This document shows, one piece after another, positions 47,001 through 55,184 of a stretch of DNA of 64,000 nucleotides. Source of the stretch: Enterococcus caccae ATCC BAA-1240 (GTDB taxonomy: Bacteria > Bacillota > Bacilli > Lactobacillales > Enterococcaceae); assembly GCF_000407145.1 (NCBI RefSeq), contig NZ_KE136472.1, forward strand, positions 372,001 to 436,000. The letters are read 5' to 3'. Position 1 is the stretch's first letter, and the number at the start of each line of letters is the position of its first letter. A model generated the notes under the pieces. The model did no database searches. It saw only the letters and a list, made by a program, of their open reading frames with translations, and had not been told where the DNA came from. A program made the position numbers and the translations under genes.

Positions 47001-49647
47001 AGATGATCCATATAAAGAAACCATTGATCAGGTTAAAGCTACCAGTAGCTTGCCAGAACAACCAGGAGAAGAGTTGAAACACTTAACGGACAAGGATTTG
47101 AGTAGTGGCTGGCACACCAATTGGTCAACAGGGATCGCAAATCCAAACTCCGGCAACTTTTTAACTTTAAAATTTGACCTAGGTGCCGAATTCCAAATGG
47201 ATAAAATTGAGTATTTACCAAGAGAAAATGCCGGAAATGGGAATATTTTGCAATTACAATACCGAATTTCAAAAGATGGTGTTAACTGGACGGAGTTTTC
47301 TGCTCCTATTTCATGGAAACAAGACGCCTTGATAAAAACCATTGAAACGAAAGATCAAATCTATCGTTTTGTCGAAATGAAAGTCTTGAAGTCTGTTGGT
47401 AATTTTGGTTCTGGTCGTGAAATGCTCTTTTATAAACAACCAGGAACCGAAGGAATCCTTCATGGAGATATTACGAACGATGGAGTCATTGATGAAAATG
47501 ATGCTATGAGTTACCGTAACTATACTGGATTGGAGTCCATTGACAGTGACTTTAATGGGTATGTTGAAAAAGGTGATTTAAATAAAAACGGAGTCATTGA
47601 CTCCTATGATATCCACTATGTATTGCGACAGTTAGACGGAGGTATTGACTTGCCCAATACAGAAGAAATTGCTGGCGGATTAGTACTATCAGTGGTCAAT
47701 GAGAATGGGAAGAATACTTATCTTCCAGGTGATAGTTTATCCTTTACGTTAAAAGGGCAAGAGTTAAAAAATATTAATGCACTAAGTATAAGAATGTCCT
47801 TTGATTCTAGTAAGTTTGAACTTGTTGGACAACCAACGACAACATCTGCTACACGACAAATGGCAAACTATTCCAAATATCGGAAACATTCAAATGATTT
47901 GGAGAATATATATTTAGTTATCAGTAACCAAGGAAATAAACCATTGTTGAATGGGGCAATGGATTTAATCACATTCAAGATTAAAGTAAAGGAAACAACC
48001 CGAGCCAAACGTGCAGCTGAAAAGACGGAACCACAACCATTACAGTTTGATATGAGTCAAGGATTATTGGTGGGACAAGCTCTCCAACAAGCTATGCTCT
48101 CAGATTTTTCAGTAACGGTGAATCCAACAAAAGAGATAGATAAAACGATGCTACAAGAAATGGTTACTTTAAATCAAGGACGTATAGAAAAAGAATATAC
48201 ACCTGAAACTTGGTCGATTTTTAGACCTGTCTTAGAAAAAGCTGTGGCTATTTTAGTCAACGATCAAGCAACGCAGACAGAAGTTGATGCTACTGTGAAA
48301 AATCTGGAACAAGCTGTGAATCAATTGGTAAAAGTTCCTGATGTGGCAGATAAGACTGCACTAGAGAAAGCGATTCAAGAAGGGGCTGCCAAGAAACCGA
48401 GTGAAGGAAATGAATTCACGAAAGAAACGAAAAAAGTTTTAGACGATGCATTAGTTGCGGCACAAAAAATCTTCGCTCAAGAAGGCGCGACACAAGCTGA
48501 AATAGACAAAGCTAGGCAGACGCTAACTGAAGCTATTACACAAGTTAAAGAACAAGCTATTACCGTAGATAAGGAAGTGTTAAAAAAGAGGATTGCTGAA
48601 GCAAAAGCAATAACACCAAAAGAAGGCTTTGAATTTACCGAAAAAACGAAGGCACAATTGCAACAAGCTATTCAATTATCTGAAACAATTGTGGCAAAAA
48701 CAGATGCCACGAAAGAAGAAGTAACAACTATATTAACGACATTGAATGAAGCAATCGCACAATTAAAAGAAGTTCCTGTGACGAATAAAAACCCACTACA
48801 AGCAGTGTTAAAACAAGCGAGTCAAGTAACACCAAGTGAGGGACATCAATTTACAGCAGATTCTTTACAAACGTTGCAAGCTGCCATTGTGGCTGCTGAA
48901 AAAGTACTCAATAATCCATTTGCAAATCAAGAAATGATCGATCAAACTACGACAGCTTTAACTGAGGCTATTAAAGGCTTGCAAGAAGAACCATTAGTAA
49001 CTGATAAAACGGCATTAAAGGCAATTTTAGTCCAAGCGAAAGCTGTGAAACCTACAGCTGGGAAAGAATTTACACCGGTTACTAAAGCTCGTTTGACTGA
49101 GGTAATTGAAATTGGAGAAAGCGTTTTATCTAATGTGAACGCACGTCAAGAACAAATTGATACTGCCGAAATGACGGTGAAAACAGCGCTGGATGGTTTG
49201 GTAGAGCAAGTGATTCAAACCGACAAGACAAAATTAATGGAGTTGATTCAACAAGCAGAAACATTAAAACCAAAATCAGGAAATCAGTTCACAAAAGATA
49301 CACAAGAAGCATTAACAGAAGCAATTAAACAAGGGAAAGCAGTTGTCAATGATCCAAATGCGACCCAAGCAGCGGTGAATAAAAGTTTTGATACATTGTC
49401 ACAAATGATGAAAGCTATGAAAGAAGAATCCACAACTAGTGGTAACGGAACTGGTGCAGGAACAGGTGGAGTAATTGGCCAAGGGAGCAGCAAGACAGGG
49501 GGAGTGACAGGCAAAACAAATGCTATCGGTAAATTACCAAAAGCAAATGAAGTAGTGTCGCCAGTTTGGGGAATCAGTGGTTTATTAATAATTCTAAGTA
49601 TCAGTTTAGTAAAAGCATTCTTTAAAAATAAAAAGAACCAAAATTAG
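44065..49647 (+). CDS. nag31A: Cell-surface GH31 alpha-N-acetylgalactosaminidase, multimodular
   Basis: 1860 residues from an ATG behind AAGGAGG. Signal peptide about 1-45. The GH31 barrel has nucleophile Asp455 (LKTDVAWVG) and acid/base Asp508 (IWTGDQTGG), the positions known for E. faecalis Nag31A, which cleaves GalNAc-alpha-Ser/Thr (Tn antigen). Then FN3 (about 898-978), CBM32/F5-8C (about 982-1131), a dockerin-like pair of Ca loops (about 1131-1192: DITNDGVIDENDAM, DLNKNGVIDSYDI), a cohesin-like domain (about 1195-1352), and six FIVAR repeats (about 1355-1788). A Gly/Thr linker and sorting-type tail end it, with motif LPKAN (1824-1828) in place of LPXTG. It supplies GalNAc to the PTS encoded downstream. 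Confidence 0.93.
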   Translation: MNKEQQVVNSSGKKRWLQVLLISSSVLALHSFVTMNPQTAAAQEQTAKETTTDLAESVGAIVSIEKSSENFVVTYASGEKAQVSILNDHVFRYHLDPIGKFAEYPTPNDPKHVAKITAKKMADYGTETFKQTSVTDSGEQFILENSGLKIIFTKATALMQVVDKQKNKTILEETAPLSFKNNKVTQTLKQNNQEQYFGGGTQNGRFTHKGTAIQIVNTNNWVDGGVASPNPFYWSTEGYGVVRNTWKPGTYDFGSHDPQTTTTTHDGVDFDAFYFFDGSSAGILKDYYELTGKATLMPEYGFYEAHLNAYNRDYWVKVADGTSGAVKFEDGNYYKEYQPGDLGNLKGTLESLNGEKNNYQFSARAVIDRYKKNDMPLGWFLPNDGYGAGYGQTDSLDGDVQNLKEFTDYANGNGVEVGLWTQSNLHPADPQKPKKGERDIEKEVSVAGVKALKTDVAWVGNGYSFGLNGVEDAANVFVKETDGAVRPMIVSLDGWAGTQRHAGIWTGDQTGGQWEYIRFHIPTYIGTSLSGQPNVGSDMDGIFGGKNKDVNIRDFQWKTFTPVQLNMDGWGSNPKTPFALDQETTDLNRAYLKLKSMMMPYNYSIAHEAVDGLPMVRAMSLEFPNESAAYTKDSQYQYMWGPNLLVAPIYNGNKDAEGKSVRDGIYLPDEKQVWVDLFTGEKYQGGRVLNGMKTPLWKVPVFVKDGGIIPMTNPNNNPTEIKRDQRTFLIYPNGPTSFEMYEDDGISTSYESGQSATTKISSQGPKSNEKGELTVTIEPTKGSYKGFVDERSTTLDLMASEAPESVTATIGGTQVTLKQAANKEDFSTGTNMYYFDKEFQVNSYLSKASGEKLNQSALSVKLDKQSVTTKDVQVTVKGFINKGTVDGGNTEVDDQLTIPANIAINEEKTTPSSLTVQWDKVTEATSYEVERDGTVFGNIQDSTATFDGFSFLTEHTFKVRTVGKSGVSKWSEPIKGITRDDPYKETIDQVKATSSLPEQPGEELKHLTDKDLSSGWHTNWSTGIANPNSGNFLTLKFDLGAEFQMDKIEYLPRENAGNGNILQLQYRISKDGVNWTEFSAPISWKQDALIKTIETKDQIYRFVEMKVLKSVGNFGSGREMLFYKQPGTEGILHGDITNDGVIDENDAMSYRNYTGLESIDSDFNGYVEKGDLNKNGVIDSYDIHYVLRQLDGGIDLPNTEEIAGGLVLSVVNENGKNTYLPGDSLSFTLKGQELKNINALSIRMSFDSSKFELVGQPTTTSATRQMANYSKYRKHSNDLENIYLVISNQGNKPLLNGAMDLITFKIKVKETTRAKRAAEKTEPQPLQFDMSQGLLVGQALQQAMLSDFSVTVNPTKEIDKTMLQEMVTLNQGRIEKEYTPETWSIFRPVLEKAVAILVNDQATQTEVDATVKNLEQAVNQLVKVPDVADKTALEKAIQEGAAKKPSEGNEFTKETKKVLDDALVAAQKIFAQEGATQAEIDKARQTLTEAITQVKEQAITVDKEVLKKRIAEAKAITPKEGFEFTEKTKAQLQQAIQLSETIVAKTDATKEEVTTILTTLNEAIAQLKEVPVTNKNPLQAVLKQASQVTPSEGHQFTADSLQTLQAAIVAAEKVLNNPFANQEMIDQTTTALTEAIKGLQEEPLVTDKTALKAILVQAKAVKPTAGKEFTPVTKARLTEVIEIGESVLSNVNARQEQIDTAEMTVKTALDGLVEQVIQTDKTKLMELIQQAETLKPKSGNQFTKDTQEALTEAIKQGKAVVNDPNATQAAVNKSFDTLSQMMKAMKEESTTSGNGTGAGTGGVIGQGSSKTGGVTGKTNAIGKLPKANEVVSPVWGISGLLIILSISLVKAFFKNKKNQN

Positions 49648-49667
49648 CGTATCATTTACTTACCAAG

Positions 49668-49701
49668 CTCATTTGCGGATAGTAAAAAACTCGCAAATGA
49701 G
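49668..49701 (+). terminator. Hairpin between the GH31 and hydrolase genes
   Basis: CTCATTTGCG pairs with CGCAAATGAG; no T-run, so partial termination or mRNA processing. Confidence 0.5.
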
Positions 49702-49731
49702 CAAGGGAGTAAAAGGAGAGGATTTTTGCGA

Positions 49732-51654
49732 ATGAAAAGTAAAAAAATCAAGCGCCAAATACTTGTTTTAGCTAGTGTTTTGATTCTATTAAGTCTGGAA
49801 GTCACTCCAGTTGTCACGCTGGCAGCAGAATTACCGAGTATTCATCTGCAAGTATCGTCTATACAAACTACTGGGGATTCAGATGTAGGGACGACAGAGT
49901 CGACAACAAGTAGCGACACAACCACAACGAACATTTCGACGACTGAATCAAGTACTATTAGTGGTTCAACAAGTAGTTCAACAACAGAAACTACTACGAC
50001 AAATACAAGTTCTGAACCGTCAAAAGAATCAACAACACCTTTAGAATCAACTCAGTCAGTCGAAAGCAAGGAGCAACTAAAAGCGTCAGAGACCAGTCAG
50101 GAACCAGAAGAACCAGAACCAGTTTCAGAGATGCATAGCGCTTTTACTGAAGGGGAAAATAGCGGGGGATCTTTAGATTTTGCACTTGAAGTAGAGGAGA
50201 TAGCTCCATCAAATTTAAACGGTTATGAACTTCCTTTACTTTCATCTTTTGAAGAAAAGGAACGTGCCGCAGTTGTTGCTGAAGCATTGAAACAAGTAGG
50301 GAAAAAGAAACAAGATTTTAAACAAGCGGAGACAGAACTTACGAGCAGTCTTGTTGCGCAAATGATCTACCAACAGTTATTTCAGGTAGATTTTGGGAAT
50401 ACTCCGCAAGAGCAAATGAAAACTGGAGATTCTCGTTCAATTGATGAGGCCGAACCAGGTGATCTTATCTTTTGGCAAACTACTGGAGGGGATTATTCCC
50501 AAAATGGCGTGTACCTTGGACAAGGCAAATATTTGGTTGTCGCACCAGAATCTAAGGATAAACCGGAATCAACGGTTCAGCTAAATAATATTTATACAAC
50601 ATCGCTTCAACAGGATTCAAAAGAAAACGCAACATTGATCGTTGTAAATCCTTTTCATGAGCTGATATTAACGGATTTTGGTAAGCAGGTTTTAGCAGCT
50701 TATAGTGCGTCATTTGAGGTGAAGAAAACAGACCAAACAACCAACTTTATAAAAAAAATTAGTGAAACAGCTAGAGAGCTTGGTAAAAAGTATGATGTTT
50801 TTGCTTCTGTTATGATTGCCCAAGCCATTTTAGAAAGTGGATCCGGAAGCAGTCAATTAGGTAGAGAACCGTATTATAATTTATTTGGGGTAAAAGGATC
50901 ATTCCAAGGTAATAGTGTGATTTTTCCAACAAAAGAGGTAGACCAGGCTGGACACTCCTATACGATTTCAGCAGGGTTTAGAGATTATAGTGGCTACCAA
51001 GATTCATTGCAAGATTATGTACAGTTATTGCGCCAAGGAATTGAGGGAAACGAAGACTTTTATAAACCCGCTTGGCGTTCTGAAGCTAAAAATTATCTAC
51101 AGGCGACAAGTTTTCTGACTGGTAAGTATGCGACAGATACACAATACAACAATAAATTGAATTCATTAATTGCAGTATACCATTTAACTCAGTTTGATTT
51201 GCCAAAAGTGGTAGATGGGTTAGTGATTCAAGCTAAAAATGAGCTTCCAGAAGAGTATCAGAAACAGATGGATTTTCCTGTTTATGATGGGATTAATTAC
51301 AATCAAAGCGGTAGTTATCCAGTGGGCCAATGTACCTGGTATGTGTATAACCGTTTAAAACAATTAGGTGTCCCCGTTGATGATTTTATGGGAAATGGTG
51401 GTGACTGGGGGAGTAAAGGAATTGCACTAGGTTATCAAGTTAGCGCATTGCCAAAGGCAGGCCGCGCAATTAGTTTTCAACCAGGTGTTGCTGGCGCTGA
51501 TAGTCAATATGGGCATGTTGCTTTCGTTGAAGCTGTAACCTCTGAAGGAATCATCATTTCTGAAAGCAATGTAGTTAACGATCAGACCATTTCGTATCGT
51601 GTCTTACCCAATGCGGTTGCCTATAGCAGTGGTGTAACATACATCGGATCTTAA
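49732..51654 (+). CDS. Secreted hydrolase: NlpC/P60-like (inactive), glucosaminidase, CHAP
   Basis: 640 residues from an ATG ten bases after AAAGGAGAGG. Signal peptide about 1-34, a Thr/Ser-rich linker (about 45-135), then an NlpC/P60-like domain (about 180-275). In that domain the usual DCSG Cys position is TSSLV and the usual HVGIYLG reads QNGVYLG, so both catalytic residues are lost. A glucosaminidase domain (about 340-490, MIAQAILESGSGSSQL) and a CHAP domain follow, with Cys in VGQCTWYVYNR and His in YGHVAFVE. The last two domains resemble the protein at 6878. The dead domain may bind peptidoglycan. It lies in the GalNAc locus but shows no obvious metabolic link. Confidence 0.87.
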   Translation: MKSKKIKRQILVLASVLILLSLEVTPVVTLAAELPSIHLQVSSIQTTGDSDVGTTESTTSSDTTTTNISTTESSTISGSTSSSTTETTTTNTSSEPSKESTTPLESTQSVESKEQLKASETSQEPEEPEPVSEMHSAFTEGENSGGSLDFALEVEEIAPSNLNGYELPLLSSFEEKERAAVVAEALKQVGKKKQDFKQAETELTSSLVAQMIYQQLFQVDFGNTPQEQMKTGDSRSIDEAEPGDLIFWQTTGGDYSQNGVYLGQGKYLVVAPESKDKPESTVQLNNIYTTSLQQDSKENATLIVVNPFHELILTDFGKQVLAAYSASFEVKKTDQTTNFIKKISETARELGKKYDVFASVMIAQAILESGSGSSQLGREPYYNLFGVKGSFQGNSVIFPTKEVDQAGHSYTISAGFRDYSGYQDSLQDYVQLLRQGIEGNEDFYKPAWRSEAKNYLQATSFLTGKYATDTQYNNKLNSLIAVYHLTQFDLPKVVDGLVIQAKNELPEEYQKQMDFPVYDGINYNQSGSYPVGQCTWYVYNRLKQLGVPVDDFMGNGGDWGSKGIALGYQVSALPKAGRAISFQPGVAGADSQYGHVAFVEAVTSEGIIISESNVVNDQTISYRVLPNAVAYSSGVTYIGS

Positions 51655-51869
51655 ACAGCGAAAGTTTAAGCTGACAGTAGCAAAATGATTATTGCCTTTG
51701 TCTGAAGAATTATAACCATCTTTTTAACAGGGGATTGCTACATTCTTATTTTGCAAATAAATAGTTTTCTAAGGCTTAAAAAGAACAACTGGTATCTTTT
51801 TTCGTAAACCAACATTTTCAAAAAAATCCCTTTATTTAAGAGTTTTATAGAGAATATAAAGAAAAACGC

Positions 51870-51917
51870 TTGACATTGTAAGTGTTTTCCTTTATATTTT
51901 GTATGTGGTTACTACCA
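51870..51917 (+). promoter_or_regulatory. Promoter and GntR operator of the PTS operon
   Basis: TTGACA (51870-51875), 17-base spacer with a weak cre-like TTGTAAGTGTTTTCC, TATATT (51893-51898), then TGGTTACTACCA (51906-51917), same spacing as upstream of agaA. The rest of 51655-51988 holds no gene. Confidence 0.8.
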
Positions 51918-51988
51918 GTTGAAAAAAAGAGACCACTGAAAAACACGTAGTTATAGTTGAGTAGTTATTTTTATTGGAGGGTGATACA

Positions 51989-52429
51989 ATGATCAGCTTT
52001 ATTTTAACAGGACATGGATCTTTTTCAGAGGGAATGAAGGGCGCTTTAGAAATGATTGCCGGACCACAAGAACAATTTGAAGTGGTTCCTTTTTTTGAAA
52101 ATGAAAGTTTGGATCAGTTTGAATTGAAAATGAATACAGCGATCCAACAAGTAATGGGACCTGAAGGCATTCTGATTTTTTCAGATTTGATGGGAGGAAC
52201 ACCTTTTAGAGCGGCTATGCTGGAGGCAGCTAAGAACGAAATGATCACTGTAATTGCTGGCACTAATTTACCTCTTTTAATTGAAGCTACAGGGTTACGT
52301 TTTTCAGAAGAAAATGCAACCGCTTTAGCAGAAAAGATATTACCCATTGGTCGAGAAGGTCTGGTTCACCCACAATTACAACTGTGTCAAAATGAAACGA
52401 CAGTGGAGGATATGGAAGAGGGGATTTAA
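51989..52429 (+). CDS. PTS EIIA component, mannose family
   Basis: 146 residues from an ATG behind GGAGGGTG. Phospho-acceptor His9 is in FILTGHGSF. It takes phosphate from HPr and passes it to EIIB. The DLMGGTPFRAA motif is typical of mannose/GalNAc EIIA. First gene of the PTS operon (IIA, YajC-like, IIB, IIC, IID). Confidence 0.93.
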   Translation: MISFILTGHGSFSEGMKGALEMIAGPQEQFEVVPFFENESLDQFELKMNTAIQQVMGPEGILIFSDLMGGTPFRAAMLEAAKNEMITVIAGTNLPLLIEATGLRFSEENATALAEKILPIGREGLVHPQLQLCQNETTVEDMEEGI

Positions 52430-52431
52430 CT

Positions 52432-52725
52432 TTGGGAAAAACAATTTTATTGTATGGTAGTATCCTAGTGCTCTTAGTATTAACGACGGCCTTTTTTCAA
52501 TATTTTTTTCAAGCAAAACATATTCGTAAAAAGAAAGAATATTTCGCTCAATTACACCAAAAAATGCAAGTAGGCAATCAAGTGATTTTAATGGACGGGG
52601 TTTATGGAACCCTGCTTCGAGTTGGAATCGAAACGGTTGATGTCAAAGTGAAATCAGGTGAAGTAATGGAAGTTTCCCGGTTTGCTATTACAGAAATTGT
52701 TCCCGATAAAAAAGAAGCTCTTTAA
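52432..52725 (+). CDS. YajC-like small membrane protein in the PTS operon
   Basis: 97 residues from a TTG two bases after the EIIA stop. One N-terminal membrane helix (about 4-21), then a small domain with GNQVILMDGVYGTLLRVG, which matches the YajC family. YajC-like proteins also occur in glycosaminoglycan PTS operons of streptococci, where their role is not clear. It is probably specific to this operon, not the SecDF partner. Confidence 0.75.
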   Translation: MGKTILLYGSILVLLVLTTAFFQYFFQAKHIRKKKEYFAQLHQKMQVGNQVILMDGVYGTLLRVGIETVDVKVKSGEVMEVSRFAITEIVPDKKEAL

Positions 52726-52766
52726 ACAAATAAGTGAAAAGCAACTTTCATAGAGGAGGAAGTAAC

Positions 52767-53243
52767 ATGCCAAATATTTTATTAACTCGAATTGATAATC
52801 GTTTAATCCATGGACAAGTAGCTACGCAATGGAATGGGACTTTAGGATCAAACTTAATCCTAGTAGCGAATGATAAAGTTGCAGGTGACAAAGTAAGGCA
52901 AGGTTTGATGGATATGGCTGCCCCAAATGGGGTTGCAACACGTTACTTTTCACTGCAAAAAACCATCGATATTATTCATAAAGCCTCAGCAAATCAAAAG
53001 ATTTTTATGATTGTTGAAACTCCAGAGGACGTTTTAACTTTAGTGGAAGGAGGAGTGCCCATAAAAAAACTAAACATTGGCAATATGCATATGTCAGAAG
53101 GCAAAAGGCAAGTAGCTACCTCAGTAGCAGTGGATGACAAAGATGTTACTGCATTTAAAAAATTGCAGGAACTAGGAGTGGAATTGGAGATTCGCCGAGT
53201 ACCAACAACACCGATTGAAGACACTGCAAAGTTGTTTAACTAA
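52767..53243 (+). CDS. PTS EIIB component, mannose family
   Basis: 158 residues from an ATG behind GAGGAGG. The phospho-acceptor is His15 in RIDNRLIHGQVA. It transfers phosphate to the incoming sugar, here probably GalNAc. The frame extends eleven codons upstream without a ribosome site. Confidence 0.94.
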   Translation: MPNILLTRIDNRLIHGQVATQWNGTLGSNLILVANDKVAGDKVRQGLMDMAAPNGVATRYFSLQKTIDIIHKASANQKIFMIVETPEDVLTLVEGGVPIKKLNIGNMHMSEGKRQVATSVAVDDKDVTAFKKLQELGVELEIRRVPTTPIEDTAKLFN

Positions 53244-53260
53244 GCGAAGGAGGAAGGAAA

Positions 53261-54061
53261 ATGGATTATAGTGTACTACAGATTTTACTGGTATTTCTTG
53301 TAACGTTTATTGCAGCTATCGATCAATTTAGTTTTTTGGAATCATTATATCAACCAATCGTTACAGGGATGGTCATTGGGTTTATTTTAGGGGATTTACA
53401 GACTGGATTAATCGTTGGTGGGACGTATCAGCTGATGACGATTGGAAACATGCCGGTTGGTGGAGCACAACCACCGAATGCTGTTATTGGTGGTATTATG
53501 GCAGCAGTTTTAGCAATCACATTAAAACTGGAGCCAACTGTAGCTGTAGCCACAGCAATTCCATTCTCGTTGCTAGGTCAGTATGGCGTGACGTTGATAT
53601 TCTCTTTAATGTCGCCAGTAATGGCAGTAGCTGACAATTATGCTCAAGAAGGAAATGATCGTGGGATTGATCGAATTAACTACTTAGCAATGGCAGCTGT
53701 AGGATCTGTCTTTGGGATTATTGTTGTCCTGTTCTTCATTGGTGGTCAAGCCTTCGGACAAACAGTTGTTGATGCTATTCCACAATGGTTAATGGGTGGT
53801 TTAAGTGCTGCCGGCGGAATGATGCGCTATGTTGGTTTTGCTATATTGCTAAAAGTAATGGTTTCAAAAGAAATGTGGGGATTTTACTTCTTCGGGTTTG
53901 CAATGGCTGTCATTGTTATGGCTGCGCCTAGTTTAAGTGGTCCAGCTTTAATCATCTTAGCCTTTATCGGTTTTGCATTGGCATTCTGGGATTATCAAGT
54001 TCAAACGAAATTTAAGCAAGTATCAACAAGTAGTGTAGGAGGCGACGAAGATGGCATATAA
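53261..54061 (+). CDS. PTS EIIC component, mannose family
   Basis: 266 residues, about seven membrane helices, with GGTYQLMTIGNMPVGGAQPPN, a signature region of EIIC. Forms the sugar channel with EIID. AAGGAGG precedes the ATG. Overlaps EIID by eleven bases. Confidence 0.94.
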   Translation: MDYSVLQILLVFLVTFIAAIDQFSFLESLYQPIVTGMVIGFILGDLQTGLIVGGTYQLMTIGNMPVGGAQPPNAVIGGIMAAVLAITLKLEPTVAVATAIPFSLLGQYGVTLIFSLMSPVMAVADNYAQEGNDRGIDRINYLAMAAVGSVFGIIVVLFFIGGQAFGQTVVDAIPQWLMGGLSAAGGMMRYVGFAILLKVMVSKEMWGFYFFGFAMAVIVMAAPSLSGPALIILAFIGFALAFWDYQVQTKFKQVSTSSVGGDEDGI

Positions 54062-55076
54062 CATTCCAGATACGTACAAAAATACCACACCCGCTGAACA
54101 ACTGGATAAAAAAACATTAAATAAAATGGTTTGGCGTTCACTTTTTTTACAAGCTTCATTTAACTATGAACGGATGCAAGCTGGTGGTTGGTTATACGCA
54201 ATTTTGCCAGGACTTAAAAAAATTCATGGCAAAGACAAGGACGATTTAGCCGCTTCCATGAGTCATAATTTGGAGTTTTTCAACACACATCCATTTTTAG
54301 TGACATTTGTAATGGGAATTGTTTTATCTTTAGAACAAAATAAAGCAGATATTCCAACGATTCGTGCTGTAAGAGTAGCTGCGATGGGACCGCTTGGTGG
54401 AATTGGCGATGCGCTTTTCTGGTTCACATTAGTACCCATTACCGCTGGAATTACTGCCAATATGGCGATTGACGGCAATATTGCCGCACCATTTATCTTC
54501 TTACTGGTATTCAATATTGCTCAATTTGCGTTACGGTTCTTCCTAATGAGTTGGTCCTATAAGCTAGGGACGGATGCTATCGGCGTTTTGACGGAGAATG
54601 CGAAAGAATTTACACGGGCAGCAAGTATTTTAGGAATCTTTGTTGTAGGTGCGTTGACATGTGTTTATGGTGCTACCAAACTAAATGTTGAAATTCCTAA
54701 TGGAACGACGAACGAAGTGATTCAAGTAACAAACGTAGTACCAGCAGCTGATCAACATAAATATGATGAATTTGTTTATAAAAAAGATGACGCCGGTAAA
54801 TTAACAACAGACTTACAAGAAAAAGCTGCAGTTAAAAAATTAGATACAGGAGAATATCAAATTACGTTTAATCAAAACCAATCAAAAGACGTAAAAATTA
54901 ATATTCAAGAAATTTTAGATGGTATCTTGCCACAGGTAATTCCACTAGCGCTGACATTAATGTTGTATTTCTTCTTAGCTAAACGTAATTGGACACCGCT
55001 AAAATGTATTGGACTAGTCCTAGTCATTGGGTTGGTCGGATCAGGATTTGGTTTATGGCCATCTATTTGGCCATAA
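54051..55076 (+). CDS. PTS EIID component, mannose family
   Basis: 341 residues. The conserved N-terminal core has RSLFLQASFNYERMQAGG and MGPLGGIGDALFW. Residues about 215-280 form a hydrophilic insert before the last helices, making it longer than the ordinary mannose EIID, as in some GalNAc-type permeases. GGAGGCGAC precedes the ATG. Completes the permease. Confidence 0.94.
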   Translation: MAYNIPDTYKNTTPAEQLDKKTLNKMVWRSLFLQASFNYERMQAGGWLYAILPGLKKIHGKDKDDLAASMSHNLEFFNTHPFLVTFVMGIVLSLEQNKADIPTIRAVRVAAMGPLGGIGDALFWFTLVPITAGITANMAIDGNIAAPFIFLLVFNIAQFALRFFLMSWSYKLGTDAIGVLTENAKEFTRAASILGIFVVGALTCVYGATKLNVEIPNGTTNEVIQVTNVVPAADQHKYDEFVYKKDDAGKLTTDLQEKAAVKKLDTGEYQITFNQNQSKDVKINIQEILDGILPQVIPLALTLMLYFFLAKRNWTPLKCIGLVLVIGLVGSGFGLWPSIWP

Positions 55077-55151
55077 AAAGCAACAGAAATTCTCTTCTCC
55101 TCTATATAAAATCAGTTGATTTTACAACTTGTTTACGATACAGTTGATATG

Positions 55152-55163
55152 TGGTAGGTACCA
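55152..55163 (+). promoter_or_regulatory. Third TGGTnnnnACCA operator, in front of the regulator gene
   Basis: TGGTAGGTACCA, 22 bp before the GntR gene. A likely promoter TTGATT-17-TACAGT (55116-55144) lies directly upstream. Suggests autoregulation. Confidence 0.75.
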
Positions 55164-55184
55164 GTCAGAAGAGGAGAGAAAAAA

